Assembly: GCA_021738505.1 (NCBI GenBank)
Contig: JAIPBW010000025.1
Span: forward strand, 1-40,217
Direction of reading: 5' to 3'
Length of the DNA stretch: 40,217 nucleotides
Source: Bacteroidales bacterium
Lineage (GTDB): Bacteria; Bacteroidota; Bacteroidia; Bacteroidales; PWNQ01
A program made the position numbers and the translations under genes. Within the stretch, counting starts at the first letter, position 1. Every line of letters starts with the position of its first letter. The notes below the pieces were generated by a model. That model saw nothing but the letters and a program-made list of their open reading frames with translations, was not told the DNA's origin and searched no databases. Of this stretch, positions 31,515-40,081 are shown piece after piece.

Positions 31515-31566
31515 TCGGATTTAAACACATTGAATACTGAGAAACTCAGAGTTACTGAATTTATCG

Positions 31567-31574
31567 TAAATTTG
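31567..31574 (+). promoter_or_regulatory. -7 box adjoining the mtaB start codon
   Basis: TAAATTTG matches TAnnTTTG exactly and ends only five bases before the mtaB ATG. Transcription would begin at or next to the start codon, implying a nearly leaderless mRNA. No TTG is found at the right distance upstream, so this may be a chance match. Confidence 0.35.
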
Positions 31575-31579
31575 ACCAA

Positions 31580-32866
31580 ATGGAAAAACGAAAAATTGCC
31601 TTTCATACCCTGGGATGCAAACTAAATTATTCGGAAACATCTACCATATCCAGAATGTTTTCCGGCCAAAATTTTGAACAGGTCTCTCCACGTGAAAAAG
31701 CTGACATCTACGTAATTCACTCATGTAGCGTAACAGCTAACGCAGAAAAGAAAACCCGCGCTGCTGCACGACATGCCAAAAAACTTAATCCGGAGGCTCA
31801 GGTAGCCGTCATTGGTTGTTATGCACAACTCCGCCCGGAAGAGCTGGAGGAAATGCCCGAAGTAAATATTATCCTGGGGAACAGGGAAAAATATCATCTG
31901 CCCGGATTAGTTAATAACGAACAAACAAAAGATATCACTGAAGTTACCGGGAAAGATATGCGTTCGGATTTTGCATTTAAACATGCTTTTTCTCAGGGCG
32001 ATCGTACCCGTTCATTTTTGAAGATCCAAGACGGTTGCGATTATATGTGTGCTTATTGCACCATTCCGGAAGCCCGCGGCAGAAGCCGAAGCAGCTCTAT
32101 AGCAGAGACCATCAAAACCGCACAGGAAATTGCTAAATCAGAAATCAAAGAAGTTATCTTAACAGGTGTAAATATTGGTGATTTTGGCAAGCATAATGGA
32201 GAATCCTTTCTCGAACTACTGCAGGAACTCGATAAAATCGAAGGTATTGAACGCTACAGGATTTCAAGCATAGAACCTGATCTGCTTTCCAGGGACATCA
32301 TTAACTTCGTTAGAACATCAGAAAAGTTTCTCCCTCACTTTCATATACCACTACAGTCAGGAAATAATGAAATATTAAGACGGATGGGGCGACGCTATAG
32401 AAGAGAATTATTAGCAGATCACGTAAACTATATCAAAAAAGTAATGCCTGATGCCTGTATTGCCATAGACTTAATCGTTGGCTTTCCCGGTGAAACAAAA
32501 GAACAGTTCCTCGACAGCGCTGATTTCATAAAATCACTACCGATTTCATATCTTCATGTCTTCACGTATTCAAGCCGTCCGAATACGAAAGCAGAGCTTA
32601 TGAAAGACAAAGTCCCCGGAAATTTGAAAAAAGAACGCAGCGACATAATGCACGAAATTTCAGATCGTTTGCAAAACAATTTTACTTACTCGCAAAAAGG
32701 GAAAGCAGAATTTGTTCTTTGGGAATCAAACCGGGAAGGCAAATATATGCAAGGCTGGACAGGAAATTACCTTAAAGTAAAAACCCCTTATGACGAAAAC
32801 AAGGTAAATACCATTGAAAAAGTTTTATTAACAGAAGAACAAAACGGTAGTTTTATAATTGAATAA
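31580..32866 (+). CDS. mtaB: tRNA t6A37 methylthiotransferase MtaB
   Basis: This radical-SAM enzyme converts N6-threonylcarbamoyladenosine at position 37 of tRNAs to its 2-methylthio form. The N-terminal methylthiotransferase domain has the three cluster cysteines Cys13 (TLGCKLNYSE), Cys49 (HSCSVTANAEKKTR) and Cys80 (IGCYAQ). The radical-SAM CxxxCxxC motif is Cys153, Cys157 and Cys160 (DGCDYMCAYCTIPEARG). A TRAM-like C-terminus covers about 365-428. The LGCKLNYSET start and the 428-aa length separate MtaB from MiaB and RimO. The next gene begins 6 bp after its stop, suggesting co-transcription with lgt. Confidence 0.95.
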   Translation: MEKRKIAFHTLGCKLNYSETSTISRMFSGQNFEQVSPREKADIYVIHSCSVTANAEKKTRAAARHAKKLNPEAQVAVIGCYAQLRPEELEEMPEVNIILGNREKYHLPGLVNNEQTKDITEVTGKDMRSDFAFKHAFSQGDRTRSFLKIQDGCDYMCAYCTIPEARGRSRSSSIAETIKTAQEIAKSEIKEVILTGVNIGDFGKHNGESFLELLQELDKIEGIERYRISSIEPDLLSRDIINFVRTSEKFLPHFHIPLQSGNNEILRRMGRRYRRELLADHVNYIKKVMPDACIAIDLIVGFPGETKEQFLDSADFIKSLPISYLHVFTYSSRPNTKAELMKDKVPGNLKKERSDIMHEISDRLQNNFTYSQKGKAEFVLWESNREGKYMQGWTGNYLKVKTPYDENKVNTIEKVLLTEEQNGSFIIE

Positions 32867-32872
32867 TTTATC

Positions 32873-34039
32873 ATGTATCCCACTTTAGGACATCTTTTTT
32901 CGGACATATTCAACAGCACTATTGTAATTCCAATCCCAACTTACGGGACCATGCTGGCTCTGGCATTTATTGCTGCATACATCATTCTTCGAAATGAACT
33001 GCAGCGTAAAGAAAAGTTAAACTTAATCCCGGTGGAATACAGAGAAGAAATTGTAGGGAAACCGGCCACTGCACAGGAGTTAATAATATCTGGCTTATTT
33101 GGTTTTATTTTAGGATATAAATTTTTAGCCATCTTCTTTATGGCAGAGCAGGTAGCCGGATCAATAAAGGATTTCATGTTCTCACTCCGGGGCCATTGGG
33201 TATCAGGAATAATCCTGGCCATTGTCTTTGCTGTATTGACCTACATGGACAAGGAAAAAAAGAAACTGGATAAGCCGAAAAAGCAAAAAGTAACGGTTCA
33301 TGCCAAAGAAAAAGCAGGAACAATTTTACTTATTGCCGCTATTTCCGGTATTATCGGTGCTAAAATCTTCCACCAGCTTGAAAACTGGCAGGAGTTTACA
33401 GCCGATCCGCTGGGTTCATTATTTTCTTCCGGAGGATTAACTTTTTTCGGCGGATTAATATTTGGCGCGCTGGCTGTCATTTGGTACTGCCATGTGAAAG
33501 GAATCAAAATAGCTTACATTATGGACATAGCGGCACCGGCTATTGTTTTGGCATATGCCGTTGGTCGCGTGGGCTGCATGACTGCCGGAGATGGCTGCTG
33601 GGGAATCGTCAATCCCGATCCTAAACCCGAATGGCTGGCGTGGCTGCCCAACTGGATGTGGGCTTTCGACTACCCGCATAATGTAATCAATGAAGGTGTG
33701 GAAATATCCGGCTGCCAGGGAAATTATTGTCACGTGCTGTCAAAACCTGTCTATCCTACACCTTTTTACGAAACCACCATGAACCTGATTATATTTCTGG
33801 GACTTTGGTTATCGCGTAAAAAAATCAACGCACATGGCGTATTATTTTCCATATTTTTAGTTTTTCATGGTTTGGCCCGCTTTTTGATCGAAAAAATCCG
33901 GGTTAACACAACTTACACTTTTGGTGACCAACAAATAACACAAGCAGAGATCATTGCTGTTGTACTTATGATCCTTGGTGTCGTTGGGATTTTTTACTTT
34001 TGGCAACGCTATAAAAAAGAGAACATACATGAACATTGA
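32873..34039 (+). CDS. lgt: Prolipoprotein diacylglyceryl transferase, divergent Bacteroidetes type
   Basis: Lgt transfers diacylglycerol from phosphatidylglycerol to the lipobox cysteine of prolipoproteins in the inner membrane. The 388-aa protein has about seven to eight membrane segments. The core signature appears as GRVGCMTAGDGCWG (231-244), with FFGGLIFG (191-198), YPTPFYE (294-300) and FHGLARFLIEKIRVN (331-345) at the usual positions. The Asn of the classic GRxGNFxN signature is replaced by Cys, a variation I associate with Bacteroidetes Lgt-like proteins. It may be the only Lgt of the genome or a paralogue; the window cannot say. Several lipoproteins here (LruC, beta-helix, lipocalin) would be its substrates. 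It overlaps the next gene by 11 bp. Confidence 0.85.
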   Translation: MYPTLGHLFSDIFNSTIVIPIPTYGTMLALAFIAAYIILRNELQRKEKLNLIPVEYREEIVGKPATAQELIISGLFGFILGYKFLAIFFMAEQVAGSIKDFMFSLRGHWVSGIILAIVFAVLTYMDKEKKKLDKPKKQKVTVHAKEKAGTILLIAAISGIIGAKIFHQLENWQEFTADPLGSLFSSGGLTFFGGLIFGALAVIWYCHVKGIKIAYIMDIAAPAIVLAYAVGRVGCMTAGDGCWGIVNPDPKPEWLAWLPNWMWAFDYPHNVINEGVEISGCQGNYCHVLSKPVYPTPFYETTMNLIIFLGLWLSRKKINAHGVLFSIFLVFHGLARFLIEKIRVNTTYTFGDQQITQAEIIAVVLMILGVVGIFYFWQRYKKENIHEH

Positions 34040-34820
34040 AAATATTTGTAAACAAACCATAAAGGCCGTTAAAGAAACAGGCAATTTTATTCGTCAGGAA
34101 AACTTTAACTTATCTGCCAACAACATTGAAAACAAAGGCCTGCATGATTATGTAACCTATGTGGATAAAACTTCTGAACAACGACTCACCAAAGAACTGT
34201 CAAAAATTTTGCCCGGATCAGGGTTTATCACCGAAGAAGATACGACAGAAGATAAAACCGAGGAATATACCTGGATTATCGATCCTCTGGACGGGACAAC
34301 AAATTATATTCATTCCATTCCTGTATATTCGATCAGCATAGCATTGCAACGCAACGGGCAAACAGTTATGGGAATTGTTTATGAAATTGTTCGTGATGAG
34401 TGTTTTTACTCCTGGGAAGGCGCTCCGGCGTACTTAAACGGGAAGCTTATTCAGGTAAGCAATACTGACACCCTAAATAAAAGTTTACTGGCCACGGGAT
34501 TTCCATTTTACGATTACAGCAGAATGAAACCCTATCTTAACTTCTTCACCTATTTGCTGGAAAACACAACAGGCGTAAGAAGGTTAGGCTCTGCTGCAGT
34601 TGATTTAGCCTATGTAGCCTGTGGAAGATTTGCCGGATTTTACGAATACAGCCTGCATGCCTGGGATGTAGCTGCTGGTGCATTTTTAGTTCAGCAAGCC
34701 GGAGGTAAAGTCTGCGACTTCTCCGGTGATGAAAACTTTATCTTTGGTGCCGAAATTATTGCTACCAATCAACAGATCCATGAAGAATTTATGGATAAAA
34801 TGCAATTATACTTTCAATAA
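34029..34820 (+). CDS. Inositol-monophosphatase-family phosphatase
   Basis: The enzyme is a Mg-dependent, Li-sensitive-type sugar phosphatase acting on inositol 1-phosphate or a related phosphomonoester. Metal-binding motifs are GFITEEDT (Glu69-Glu70), WIIDPLDGTTNY (82-93, with Asp85 and Asp88) and HAWDVAAGAFLVQQAGG near residues 210-226. The start at 34029 (263 aa) is chosen because it begins the conserved MNIENICKQ helix; a longer frame from 33975 runs back inside lgt. It overlaps lgt by 11 bp, so translation is probably coupled. Substrate is not determinable: SuhB-, HisN- and CysQ-like proteins share the fold. A CysQ-like role would be relevant to sulfation but has no specific support. Confidence 0.9.
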   Translation: MNIENICKQTIKAVKETGNFIRQENFNLSANNIENKGLHDYVTYVDKTSEQRLTKELSKILPGSGFITEEDTTEDKTEEYTWIIDPLDGTTNYIHSIPVYSISIALQRNGQTVMGIVYEIVRDECFYSWEGAPAYLNGKLIQVSNTDTLNKSLLATGFPFYDYSRMKPYLNFFTYLLENTTGVRRLGSAAVDLAYVACGRFAGFYEYSLHAWDVAAGAFLVQQAGGKVCDFSGDENFIFGAEIIATNQQIHEEFMDKMQLYFQ

Positions 34821-34856
34821 TTGCAATGAAACGACTTAAAAACAGAAATAAACTTA

Positions 34857-35639
34857 ATGCTCTATTACCGTAAATATGAACTAAATCATGAGGCTCCGTG
34901 GGTTGTCTTTATACACGGAGCAGGGGGAAGTTCTTCCCTTTGGTTTATGCAAATCAAAGATTTTAAAAAGTATTTTAATGTCCTTTTAATTGACCTGCGT
35001 GGACACGGAAAATCCGCGCCAACACAAAAAACCAGCAAATTAAAATATAATATTGAGGACCTATCAGCTGATATTATTGAAGTATTGGATTATGAAAATA
35101 TTGCCAAAGCTCACTTTATAGGAGTTTCGCTGGGCACTATCATCATCCGCCAAATTAGTGAAAGCTGGCCGGAAAGGGTCAATTCCATGATTATGGGCGG
35201 AGCTATTATCCGCTTGAACATACGGGCTAAAATACTGGTTGCTGTTGGTAATTTCTTAAAAAAGATTGTCCCCTTTATGTGGCTTTACAATTTTTTTGCC
35301 TGGATTATCATGCCCAAAGCAAGACACAAAAGATCACGTACCTTATTTGTTAACGAGGCCAAAAAAGTGGCCCAAAGAGAATTTATGCGCTGGTTCCAAC
35401 TCACCCACACCATCACTCCATTGCTTAATTATTTCGCAGAAAAAGACACAGGCATTCCAACTCTTTACCTGATGGGAGAAGAAGACTATATGTTTTTGCC
35501 CACTGTAGAATATGTTACTTCAAAACACAAAAGCTCAAAGCTGGAAGTTATTCCCAATTCCGGTCATGTTTGTAATATTGACCAACCGGAAAAATTCAAT
35601 CAGCTGGCGATTCATTTTATTCAAAACAATGCGGCTTAA
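34857..35639 (+). CDS. Alpha/beta-fold hydrolase
   Basis: A 260-aa cytoplasmic hydrolase with oxyanion segment FIHGAGGSSSLW (18-29), LIDLRGHGKSAP (44-55), nucleophile Ser91 in GVSLG, acid Asp210 (MGEEDYMF) and base His237 (NSGHVCNID). The triad is complete, so it should be an active esterase, lipase or similar enzyme. The substrate cannot be named. A cap region with a hydrophobic helix (about 125-152) lies between the nucleophile and the acid. It follows the phosphatase gene by 36 bp and converges with the hybrid kinase gene. Confidence 0.88.
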   Translation: MLYYRKYELNHEAPWVVFIHGAGGSSSLWFMQIKDFKKYFNVLLIDLRGHGKSAPTQKTSKLKYNIEDLSADIIEVLDYENIAKAHFIGVSLGTIIIRQISESWPERVNSMIMGGAIIRLNIRAKILVAVGNFLKKIVPFMWLYNFFAWIIMPKARHKRSRTLFVNEAKKVAQREFMRWFQLTHTITPLLNYFAEKDTGIPTLYLMGEEDYMFLPTVEYVTSKHKSSKLEVIPNSGHVCNIDQPEKFNQLAIHFIQNNAA

Positions 35640-35643
35640 TAAC

Positions 35644-35683
35644 AGACGAACTCTGCTCTGGGAGCAATCATCCCTAATCGTCT
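35644..35683. terminator. Nested hairpin between convergent genes
   Basis: AGACGA (35644-35649) pairs with TCGTCT (35678-35683), enclosing a small hairpin TGCTC (35654-35658)/GAGCA (35662-35666). It sits between two converging stop codons and could act in both directions. A strong T-run is missing, so support is moderate. Confidence 0.35.
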
Positions 35684-35701
35684 TATTATATGCAACTTAA
35701 A

Positions 35702-37432
35702 CTATTCTAAAAACTGTAGGATCTTGTCTTTTTGAACGGGTTTTGCTAAATATCCATCAAAGCCTGCATCAAAAATTGTTTCCTGTTCGTTTTTCAGGGC
35801 GTAGGCAGTCTGCGCCACTACCTTGATCCGGGGGCATTCATCTTTAATGTACTGCAATGCCTCGTATCCGTTCATAACAGGCATTTTTATGTCCATAAAT
35901 ATAAGATCGAGACCATTGCCTCTTCTGCAAATATCAATAGCCTCCTGTCCGTTCCGGGCATGAATAACTTCAATATTATTCATTTCCAAAACCTCTTTAA
36001 AATAAACAAAATTCACTTCATCATCTTCCACAACAAGTACTTTTGAGGTTTGCTTTTGTTTTGTGTTTTCTTTGGTTAAATTGTCTTCTTTAGTATTTTT
36101 AGAATGTTTGCCTGGATTATAAGGTATAGTAAAATAAAACACAGATCCTTTGCCGGGAGAAGAATTCAACCATATATCTCCATTCATAAGTTTTATATAT
36201 GATTTTACTATCGAAAGTCCCAGTCCTGAACCTTGCTGTATTGCACCTTTCTCAGGTTCCGCCTGGCTAAAAGGCTCAAAGATCACATCGTGATACCGGG
36301 GATCAATTCCTCTTCCTGTATCTTTAATATAGAACAACAAATTATCGCCCCTTAAATAGCACCCGATTTTAATTTCTCCTTCCCTGGTGTTTTTTATGGC
36401 ATTATCGAGCAAATAAAATAAGATTTGTTTCAGCTTAACTTTGTCGGCTTCAATCCAGAACTCTCCATTTACAGGTAATTCTATTTCCCTGGATAAATGA
36501 ATTGTTTTTACAGATGGCACAGATACTTCAATTTCACTCAAGATACCATGGCAAAGGGAAGTCAAGTCAAATACTTCCTGATTGATTTGCACCTGGTTTG
36601 TATTTAACTTCGACATTTCAACAATATCAGAAATGATACGCATTAGATATTCTCCGCTTGAATGAATTATATTAATATATTTGTTTTTATCTTTAACTGT
36701 AAGCTCTTCATCTTTCAAAAGCTCTGTAAATCCAATGATACCATTCATGGGTGTACGGATTTCATGAGACAAATTGGCCAGGAAGGCTGATTTTAACCGG
36801 CTACTTTCCTCGGCTTTTTCTTTGGCTTCAACCAATTCTTTTTCTATTTGCACTTGTTTGGTTATATCGTGCAAAATTGCATAAATCATGGTTCGGCCCT
36901 GCAGTAGCACCTTCCCGCTATAAAGTTCTACATCCCTTATTTCACCAGATTTTAATCTTTGTTTGGTCTTGAAAAAGTTTTGGTTTCCGTTTAATTCCGA
37001 AAGCAAGTCTTCTGATTGTTCATCTTTATCCTGAACCTGTAAATCGTTAACATTCATTTGTGATAACTCTTCAAATGAATATCCATAAAACTCCGTTGCG
37101 GCCTTGTTGGCATCTGCAATCCAACCTGATAAGCTGTCAACCAATAACATTACTGATTTACTGTTGTGAAAAACAGAGCGATATCGAAGCTCGCTTTCCT
37201 GAAGCTTTTGCCTGCTCCTATTCTCTTTGCGGACATTATTTCTGACAAGGAAAAACAATAGTAAGGCAGTAGCCAATACATAAATGCTACCTTTTACAGA
37301 TTGAAAAAGACGAAAAGCGCTGGTATTACTAATTAAACGTTCCAGCAAAATATCCGAAAAAAATATCCAGCCCAGACCAACCAGTAAATAAATAAGTGTT
37401 ATTCGATATTCAAAAGGTAGCTTTCTTATCAT
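35702..37432 (-). CDS. Hybrid sensor histidine kinase with PAS and receiver domains
   Basis: This 576-aa membrane kinase has two N-terminal membrane segments (about 11-27 and 48-64), a PAS domain (83-195), a HisKA domain with phosphorylated His223 (SHEIRTPMNG), an ATPase domain (about 325-437: Asn344 in LLDNAIKN, DTGRGIDP, GSGLGLSIVK) and a C-terminal receiver (464-576) with Asp514 and Lys564. All catalytic residues are intact. Only about 20 residues separate the membrane segments, so sensing is probably within the membrane or by PAS. No DNA-binding output gene adjoins it. The receiver could pass phosphate through a phosphotransfer protein; the orphan response regulator at 13618 is a possible but untested partner. 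It has its own promoter at 37437-37467. Confidence 0.93.
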   Translation of the reverse strand: MIRKLPFEYRITLIYLLVGLGWIFFSDILLERLISNTSAFRLFQSVKGSIYVLATALLLFFLVRNNVRKENRSRQKLQESELRYRSVFHNSKSVMLLVDSLSGWIADANKAATEFYGYSFEELSQMNVNDLQVQDKDEQSEDLLSELNGNQNFFKTKQRLKSGEIRDVELYSGKVLLQGRTMIYAILHDITKQVQIEKELVEAKEKAEESSRLKSAFLANLSHEIRTPMNGIIGFTELLKDEELTVKDKNKYINIIHSSGEYLMRIISDIVEMSKLNTNQVQINQEVFDLTSLCHGILSEIEVSVPSVKTIHLSREIELPVNGEFWIEADKVKLKQILFYLLDNAIKNTREGEIKIGCYLRGDNLLFYIKDTGRGIDPRYHDVIFEPFSQAEPEKGAIQQGSGLGLSIVKSYIKLMNGDIWLNSSPGKGSVFYFTIPYNPGKHSKNTKEDNLTKENTKQKQTSKVLVVEDDEVNFVYFKEVLEMNNIEVIHARNGQEAIDICRRGNGLDLIFMDIKMPVMNGYEALQYIKDECPRIKVVAQTAYALKNEQETIFDAGFDGYLAKPVQKDKILQFLE

Positions 37433-37436
37433 GATG

Positions 37437-37467
37437 TAAATTTACAATCATTCCGGTTGTATGTCAA
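37437..37467 (-). promoter_or_regulatory. Promoter of the hybrid kinase gene
   Basis: On the minus strand TTG (37465-37467), a 20-nt spacer and TAAATTTA (37437-37444, seven of eight consensus bases) form a promoter. Its -7 box ends four bases before the start codon, implying a very short or absent leader. Confidence 0.5.
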
Positions 37468-37547
37468 CATGTTTGTTAAAAGAAAAGAAATGGAGGTTAA
37501 ATTCAACTCGCTTCTAATCTATTATATCAACCTTCTTTCATAAACAT

Positions 37548-37573
37548 AAAAAAGCCCGGAAAGTTTTCCGGGC
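37548..37573 (-). terminator. Intrinsic terminator of the catalase gene
   Basis: GCCCGGAAA (37554-37562) and TTTCCGGGC (37565-37573) form a strong stem. On the minus strand it is followed by six T residues (37548-37553). It lies 46 nt past the catalase stop and also insulates the kinase gene downstream. Confidence 0.9.
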
Positions 37574-37618
37574 CCTTGGTCATCTTATTTTTTTCGTGTT
37601 CTTCGAAATCTATCTTAA

Positions 37619-39055
37619 TCACATTCCCAAAGCTTTACGAACACCGGCTCCATATTGCGGATCGGCTTTGTCAAAAAGCTTTAATTGTTTCTCGATAATT
37701 TCTTTGGGTACGCCTTCCATTTCTGCGGCAATTGTATCAAACAAACGCTGTTTTTGTCCGTCGTCAAACATACGGAACAAATTACCTGCCTGAGTGAAAT
37801 CGTCGTCATCTTCATTACCATACCGGTCTGCATCACCATCTATTTTTAAAGGTGGCTCGGCTTTCGAAGGGTCTTCTACAGGCCCGTCAAAGGAATTGGG
37901 CTCATAGTAGGCATCTGGATTTTCATTGAAGTTATCCGTAAACCGCATTTTTCCGTCTTTGTGATAATGATTAACTTCATTTAACGGTTGGTTGGGTGGC
38001 AAACTTTCATAATGTGTCCCCAAACGATACCGATGCGCATCAGCATAGGAAAAGATACGCGCCTGCAGCATTTTATCCGGGGAGAACCCTATTCCGGGAA
38101 CGACATTGGAAGGAGAAAAGGCTGCATTTTCAATCATCTGAAAATAGTTCTCGGGATTTTTATTCAGCTCAAACTCGCCTACTTTAATAAGCGGATAATC
38201 GCCATGGGGCCAAACCTTTGTGATATCAAACGGATTATAAGGCACTTTTTCGGCTTCTTTCTCTGGCATTACCTGAATATAAAAATTCCATTTAGGATAA
38301 TCTCCTTTTTTAATGGCACCGTATAGAGCCTCCTGATAGGTCTCACGGGATTCACCAATGGCTTTGGCTGCTTCTTCATTAGTATAATGCTTGTGGCCCT
38401 GTTGCGTTTTAAAATGGAACTTTACCCAAAAACGTTCCCCTTCTTTATTCCAGAAGCTGTATGTGTGCGAACCATAACCGTTCATATGCATAGGTGTGAG
38501 CGGTATACCGCGGTCTGACATCAGAATGGTTACCTGATGAAGACTTTCCGGAGTCTTCGACCAGAAATCCCATTTGGCTGTATTTGAACGTAAATTCGTT
38601 TTCGGATGACGTTTTTGTGTATGGATAAAATCAGGAAACTTATAGCCATCACGGACAAAAAATACAGGTGTATTATTTCCGACCATATCCCAGTTTCCTT
38701 CCTGGGTATAAAATTTAAGTGCAAATCCCCGAACATCGCGCTCAGCATCGGCAGCGCCTGCCTCACCGGCAACGGTTGAGAAACGGGCTAACATAGGTGT
38801 TTGCTTACCAATTTTATTAAAAATATCGGCGCAGGAATATTTTGTAATATCCTCAGTCACTGTGAAAGTACCTTGTGCGCCCCAGCCTTTGGCATGAACA
38901 ACACGTTCCGGAATACGTTCGCGATTCTGATGAGCCAGTTTTTCCAGCAACTGATAGTCTTGCATTAACACCGGACCCCGTTTTCCGGCTGTTATTGAAT
39001 TCTGATTGTTTGCCAGCGGAGCACCGCCGGTCGTAGTGAGTTTTTTCTTTTTCAT
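37619..39055 (-). CDS. katA: Monofunctional heme catalase
   Basis: It disproportionates hydrogen peroxide to water and oxygen. The 478-aa size fits the small-subunit clade. Catalytic residues are visible: distal His54 ([13 protein letters not shown]), distal Asn127 ([14 protein letters not shown]), and the proximal heme ligand Tyr337 with Arg333 ([15 protein letters not shown]). No export signal is present, so it is cytoplasmic. A promoter with exact -33 and -7 elements lies at 39330-39360, giving a leader of about 270 nt that contains a Crp-like palindrome (39264-39279). A strong terminator at 37548-37573 closes the unit. The gene symbol follows the usual naming of this clade. Confidence 0.96.
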   Translation of the reverse strand: MKKKKLTTTGGAPLANNQNSITAGKRGPVLMQDYQLLEKLAHQNRERIPERVVHAKGWGAQGTFTVTEDITKYSCADIFNKIGKQTPMLARFSTVAGEAGAADAERDVRGFALKFYTQEGNWDMVGNNTPVFFVRDGYKFPDFIHTQKRHPKTNLRSNTAKWDFWSKTPESLHQVTILMSDRGIPLTPMHMNGYGSHTYSFWNKEGERFWVKFHFKTQQGHKHYTNEEAAKAIGESRETYQEALYGAIKKGDYPKWNFYIQVMPEKEAEKVPYNPFDITKVWPHGDYPLIKVGEFELNKNPENYFQMIENAAFSPSNVVPGIGFSPDKMLQARIFSYADAHRYRLGTHYESLPPNQPLNEVNHYHKDGKMRFTDNFNENPDAYYEPNSFDGPVEDPSKAEPPLKIDGDADRYGNEDDDDFTQAGNLFRMFDDGQKQRLFDTIAAEMEGVPKEIIEKQLKLFDKADPQYGAGVRKALGM

Positions 39056-39263
39056 AAGCTAAAATTTAGTTAATGTCATATTTTCAATCACCATCTTGCA
39101 TTGATGAAACCGATATAGATAGTTACATTTCTCCCGATAGGATGTCGGAAAATCAAGGATTATCTTTCTTTTTGAAAAATTCGGCACCGAGATAAGTTCT
39201 TTTTCATCAAAGGCAAAAAGCCGATTCTATAATTATTTCAAATAAAATCCGGCCGGCCCTCTG

Positions 39264-39279
39264 CGTGATCTATGTCACA
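39264..39279. promoter_or_regulatory. Crp/Fnr-type palindrome upstream of catalase
   Basis: CGTGA-N6-TCACA (39264-39279) is nearly the E. coli Crp consensus TGTGA-N6-TCACA; the inner GTGA/TCAC arms are exact. It lies about 50 nt downstream of the -7 box on the catalase side, so a bound protein could block transcription from 39330 or serve a second promoter. Which Crp-family protein binds is unknown. Confidence 0.5.
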
Positions 39280-39329
39280 ATTTTTTCGGCATCAACGTGC
39301 CAGTAAGAGTGGCCTGACCGGATAGAATA

Positions 39330-39360
39330 CAAATATAGAAATTTTTTATTCTTTATGCAA
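39330..39360 (-). promoter_or_regulatory. Promoter of the catalase gene
   Basis: On the minus strand TTG (39358-39360), a 20-nt spacer and a perfect TATATTTG box (39330-39337) match the Bacteroidetes consensus. The start of transcription would be near 39324. Confidence 0.72.
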
Positions 39361-39544
39361 TTTTATTAAATAGTTTTCCCCTGTAACCCCTCTATTTTTA
39401 AAACAAAAACTCTATTGACACTCTAAGTTTAGTTCGGAAGCAGGCCTGTCGCAAAACAGGAGAGAGTCATAGGCATAGTTGTCTATTTTTAAAGCCTGCC
39501 TGAAATTTATAAGAGACATTCGTATCAAGGCAAATGGACCAAAA

Positions 39545-40081
39545 TTAATTTACACAATCTTGCTCAACTTTTATTAATTGACCTGTTTTAAATCCCAACT
39601 CATCAGCTCTTGATACCAGCTTATTATATACATCTTCAGACAGTTGTTTTTCCCGTGACAATATCCAGAGGTATTTCCGGGAAGGATCCCCAACCATAAC
39701 GTACTGATAATTTTCATCCAGCTCAATGATATAATAATCGCCACCAAAAGGCCAGAAAAAAACTACTTTAAGCTGGCCGGGTTTGGATTTATCGGGTATC
39801 CTTGCTGTACCTTTAACTTTACTTACTTCTGAAGGATTATTAACTTGATGCCCACGGTTTATTACCTGAATTTTACCATTATCTTTTAGTTCATAATCTG
39901 CTGTTGCACATTTTAAACCTTTTTCAAAACGATTAGGCAAACGGGCAATTTCATACCATTTCCCCATATACCTTTCCAGATCAACATCCTGAACCGTTGG
40001 CAAATCTTTCGTTGTTTTGCATGAAAAAAGAGCAGACATAAATATCAATACTAGTAAAACATGTTTTGTATATCTAATCAT
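39545..40081 (-). CDS. blc: Blc-type lipocalin lipoprotein
   Basis: A bacterial lipocalin, a small barrel that binds fatty acids or lysophospholipids at the cell envelope. The start at 40081 (178 aa) gives a lipoprotein signal MIRYTKHVLLVLIFMSALFSC with lipobox Cys21; a longer frame from 40159 is open but lacks a sensible N-terminus. The lipocalin signature is LERYMGKWYEIARLPNRFEKGL, followed by NRGHQ, KGTARIPDKSKPGQLKVVFFWPFGGDYYIIELDENYQYVMVGDPSRKYLWILSR at the conserved positions. It lies upstream of the catalase gene on the same strand, but the 489-bp gap with a separate promoter argues for independent transcription. Gene symbol by family. Confidence 0.93.
   Translation of the reverse strand: MIRYTKHVLLVLIFMSALFSCKTTKDLPTVQDVDLERYMGKWYEIARLPNRFEKGLKCATADYELKDNGKIQVINRGHQVNNPSEVSKVKGTARIPDKSKPGQLKVVFFWPFGGDYYIIELDENYQYVMVGDPSRKYLWILSREKQLSEDVYNKLVSRADELGFKTGQLIKVEQDCVN

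Larger units (their letters stand above)
39056..39544. other. Intergenic region with catalase leader and control sites
   Basis: This 489-bp gap holds the long catalase leader, the Crp-like palindrome (39264-39279), the promoter (39330-39360) and a small structured segment at 39440-39499. The latter has GCAGGC/GCCTGC arms and an internal CCTGT/ACAGG hairpin. I found no ORF worth calling. Confidence 0.55.

Noticed and set aside
39413-39431. TTGACA followed by TAAGTTTA as a plus-strand promoter
   Set aside because: The two elements overlap too closely for a promoter and no plus-strand gene follows.
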